A DNA stretch of 49,054 nt from Candidatus Moraniibacteriota bacterium (GTDB taxonomy: Bacteria > Patescibacteriota > Minisyncoccia > Moranbacterales > UBA2206), in NCBI GenBank assembly GCA_030679995.1, contig JAUXSK010000022.1, positions 1-49,054 of the forward strand. The letters run 5' to 3'. Under the pieces are notes generated by a model that worked only from the letters and a program-made list of their open reading frames with translations, was not told the origin of the DNA and ran no database searches. Position 1 is the stretch's first letter. Every line of letters begins with the position of its first letter. A program made the translations under genes and the position numbers. Positions 47,027 through 49,054 of this stretch are shown here, one piece after another.

Positions 47027-49054
47027 ATGATAAAAGATACTTCCAAAACTTTTTTTCGTTGCAAACGCCCGTGGGCGTTTGCAACCCTTGCCGTTATGCT
47101 GGTGGCGATGTATTTCCAACATTTGCCGGTTTCCCAAGGTGCGGGTTTCACATTCGCTCAAACGGATTGGAGTGGGGGAGCGACGGCCGATACGGCGACC
47201 CATACCGCTGACCAGACCGGCTGGACCGAATTCAGTCAGAGAGATTCCGGCGTTTCCGCTACTGCCGTCGAAGCCACATTGGGTCAGGAGGCGATCGGAA
47301 AAATATTTTCTACGGATACCGATTTCAATGGCGGCGCTAATTCCAATATCGATGTGGTTGGGGTGGATGAGGCAGCGGCAGTCGGCCTTTTGGGCAGCCA
47401 AGTGACCCAAATTGCTTCCGGCGGCTATCATACCTGCGCCCTCAAAAATGATGGCACGGTTTTTTGTTGGGGATCCAATAGTTACGGCCAGTTGGGTGAT
47501 AATTCTACGACACAAAGGCTTGTGCCAGTCCAGGTTGTAGGGGCGGGCGGCGTCGGTATGTTATCGGATGTGAGCCAAATCGAGGCCGGATATTATTATA
47601 CCTGCGCCCTCAAAAATGATGGCACGGTTTTTTGCTGGGGGTATAATGGAACGGGACAATTAGGGGATAATACTATAATTCAAAAGCTCACCCCGACCCA
47701 AGTTTTAGGGGTGGGTGGCGTCGGCACATTGGCGGATATCAACCAAATCGCGATTGGAAATGCTCACACCTGCGCCCTCAAAAACGACAATTCGGTTTTT
47801 TGTTGGGGGCAAAACACTGATGGTCAACTCGGTGACAGTACGATCGTTCAAAAATTAACGCCGGTCCAGGTGCTGGGAGTTGACGGCGTCGGCACATTGG
47901 CGGATGTGGAAAAAATCGAATCTGGATACGTGCATACTTGTGTTGTTAAAATCGACGGCACGGTTTTTTGTTGGGGGAATAATGCTAACGGCCAATTAGG
48001 GGATAATACTATTACACAAAGAACTACTCCGATTCAAGTATTAGGCGTGGATGCCGTTGGCGTATTGGCGGATGTAAATCAAATCAAGGGAGGGGGATTA
48101 TATACCTGCGCCCTCAAAAACGACAATTCGGTTTTTTGTTGGGGGTATAATAATCGCGGACAACTTGGAGATAATACTTTAGTGCAAAAGCTTACTCCGA
48201 TTCAAGTATTAGGCGTGGGTGCTGTTGGTACTTTGGCGGACGTGGAACAAATTGAAGCAGGATATGCACACGCCTGCGCTGCTAAGACCGATGGCTCGCT
48301 TTTCTGTTGGGGGTATGGTAGCTTCGGGCAAATAGGCGATGGTATGACCACGAACAAATTGACCCCGGTCCAGGTCCTGGGGGTGGGTGCAGTGGGTACC
48401 TTGACGGGAATTACCCAAGTCAGAGGGGGATATGCCCACACCTGCGCCCTTGGAACCGAAGGCGCGGTTTTTTGCTGGGGGTATAACGGAATGGGACAAT
48501 TAGGGGATGGTTCCACTGTCCAAAGAACGGTGCCGATCCAATCGCAAGTCAGTCTGACATATCTCACCCCCGGCATCTACACCTCCGTCGCCACCGACCT
48601 GGCCGAAGCCAAAGATTTCACCACGATCGCTTTTACTAAAACCGTTCCCGCTAACACTACCCTCACGGTCGATGTCCGTGCCGGCAATGTCGCTGTTCCG
48701 GATGGCACGTGGACCGCTTGGCAAAATGACATCGCTGACGGGGGAAGCCTAGATGGTTTGGATGGCAACCGCTATGTCCAATTCCGGGCCAACCTGGCTA
48801 CCACCGACATATATGCCACTCCAACACTGGAAGATATCACTTTTCGTTTTACCGCCAGCCAAAACCTGATTTCTTCCGCCTACGATAGCGAAACTGCCGG
48901 CGCCAGCCTCACCAAACTCCAATGGTCTGAAACCCGTCCTGCCAACACTGACGTCCTTTTCCAGCTCAGGACTTCTAGTGATGGCGTCGCTTGGAGCCCG
49001 TGGTGCGGACCGGATGACGGCATCGCCGGCACTTGCGACAGCGCGACGTATTTC
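47027..49054 (+). CDS. Large secreted RCC1-repeat surface protein (3' end outside window)
   Basis: The frame runs from ATG 47027 to the window edge without a stop (676 codons). It has a basic N-terminus and hydrophobic signal segment (about 18-42, WAFATLAVMLVAMYF). A Thr/Ala/Asp-rich stretch follows, then seven RCC1 repeats of exactly 56 residues (about 129-506), and a beta-sandwich region from about 510 (VPANTTLTVDVRAG, WTAWQNDIADGG, YVQFRANLATTD). Each repeat has the pattern HTCALKNDGTVFCWGxNxxG with two Cys. A seven-bladed propeller with a disulfide per blade is likely. Such proteins mediate surface contacts; the partner is unknown. Confidence 0.85.
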   Translation, partial: MIKDTSKTFFRCKRPWAFATLAVMLVAMYFQHLPVSQGAGFTFAQTDWSGGATADTATHTADQTGWTEFSQRDSGVSATAVEATLGQEAIGKIFSTDTDFNGGANSNIDVVGVDEAAAVGLLGSQVTQIASGGYHTCALKNDGTVFCWGSNSYGQLGDNSTTQRLVPVQVVGAGGVGMLSDVSQIEAGYYYTCALKNDGTVFCWGYNGTGQLGDNTIIQKLTPTQVLGVGGVGTLADINQIAIGNAHTCALKNDNSVFCWGQNTDGQLGDSTIVQKLTPVQVLGVDGVGTLADVEKIESGYVHTCVVKIDGTVFCWGNNANGQLGDNTITQRTTPIQVLGVDAVGVLADVNQIKGGGLYTCALKNDNSVFCWGYNNRGQLGDNTLVQKLTPIQVLGVGAVGTLADVEQIEAGYAHACAAKTDGSLFCWGYGSFGQIGDGMTTNKLTPVQVLGVGAVGTLTGITQVRGGYAHTCALGTEGAVFCWGYNGMGQLGDGSTVQRTVPIQSQVSLTYLTPGIYTSVATDLAEAKDFTTIAFTKTVPANTTLTVDVRAGNVAVPDGTWTAWQNDIADGGSLDGLDGNRYVQFRANLATTDIYATPTLEDITFRFTASQNLISSAYDSETAGASLTKLQWSETRPANTDVLFQLRTSSDGVAWSPWCGPDDGIAGTCDSATYF
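47058..47085. repeat. Perfect 13-bp inverted repeat inside the signal-peptide coding region
   Basis: GTTGCAAACGCCC (47058-47070) and GGGCGTTTGCAAC (47073-47085) are exact reverse complements separated by GT. The hairpin lies 31 nt after the start codon and codes for the basic part of the signal sequence. Confidence 0.6.
47411..48545 (+). repeat. Seven tandem 168-bp repeats (RCC1 blades)
   Basis: Repeat starts fall at 47411, 47579, 47747, 47915, 48083, 48251 and 48419, each exactly 168 bp apart with no insertion or deletion. Nucleotide identity is high in parts, such as ACCTGCGCCCTCAAAAA and GGTTTTTTGTTGGGG, which recur in several units. Confidence 0.9.

Noticed and set aside
1-49054. Recoded TGA (as in Gracilibacteria or SR1-like genomes)
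   Set aside because: TGA terminates MurG, Ddl, SecA and several other proteins at the expected family end, so it is read as stop.

Overview
The window looks like a chromosomal segment from a member of the Candidate Phyla Radiation (Patescibacteria, Parcubacteria-like). This is an inference from gene content and style: moderate G+C, dense single-strand coding, many 65-140 aa membrane or secreted orphans, a reduced housekeeping set, and a cell wall/Sec backbone. TAA, TAG and TGA all end genes that match known families, so the standard bacterial code is used. Almost all genes are on the + strand; the clear exceptions are a class A penicillin-binding protein (26343-28400) and a small orphan (21241-21603).

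Layout. 1-7.6 kb: GNAT acetyltransferase, MarR regulator with a large operator dyad, SPFH protein, YggT, HD hydrolase, RsgA and a Ca2+-type P-ATPase. 7.7-12.1 kb: envelope glycan block (processive GT2, two paralogous GT4 enzymes) and a methyltransferase. 12.2-12.9 kb: an anomalous tRNA gene and purE behind a LacI/PurR-like palindrome. 13-16.9 kb: small RNA candidates, a secreted caspase-like peptidase, DedA, a zinc-ribbon protein and a secreted Q/N-rich protein. 17-19.7 kb: ddl and a COG2509 flavoprotein. 19.8-21.9 kb: orphan response regulator, a non-coding stretch with a strong minus-strand structured RNA candidate, and orphans with strong Shine-Dalgarno sites. 22-25.2 kb: sigma factor, membrane partner, secreted protein with a D-rich loop, DUF2892 protein and a membrane 4Fe-4S protein. 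25.4-28.4 kb: HU and PBP1A. 28.6-37.1 kb: khpA, trmD, ftsW, murG, murC, a second P-type ATPase and murB. 37.2-46.7 kb: HPF, a transglutaminase-like protein, three Nudix hydrolases around secA, secD/secF, an SMR transporter and a cupin. 47 kb to the end: a large RCC1-repeat surface protein that runs out of the window.

How it fits together. Ddl, MurC, MurB, MurG, FtsW and PBP1A cover much of peptidoglycan synthesis. SecA and SecDF export the secreted orphans, the caspase-like protein and the RCC1 protein. The SecD carries an inserted parvulin-like domain whose strand order looks circularly permuted. Promoters are repeatedly of the extended -10 type (TGNTATNAT), and several place the -10 box about 6 nt before an ATG, implying leaderless transcripts; this revises several start codons. 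The most promising undescribed items are the minus-strand RNA at 20.5 kb, the permuted parvulin in SecD, the sigma/iron-sulfur membrane module, and the defective-looking tRNA.
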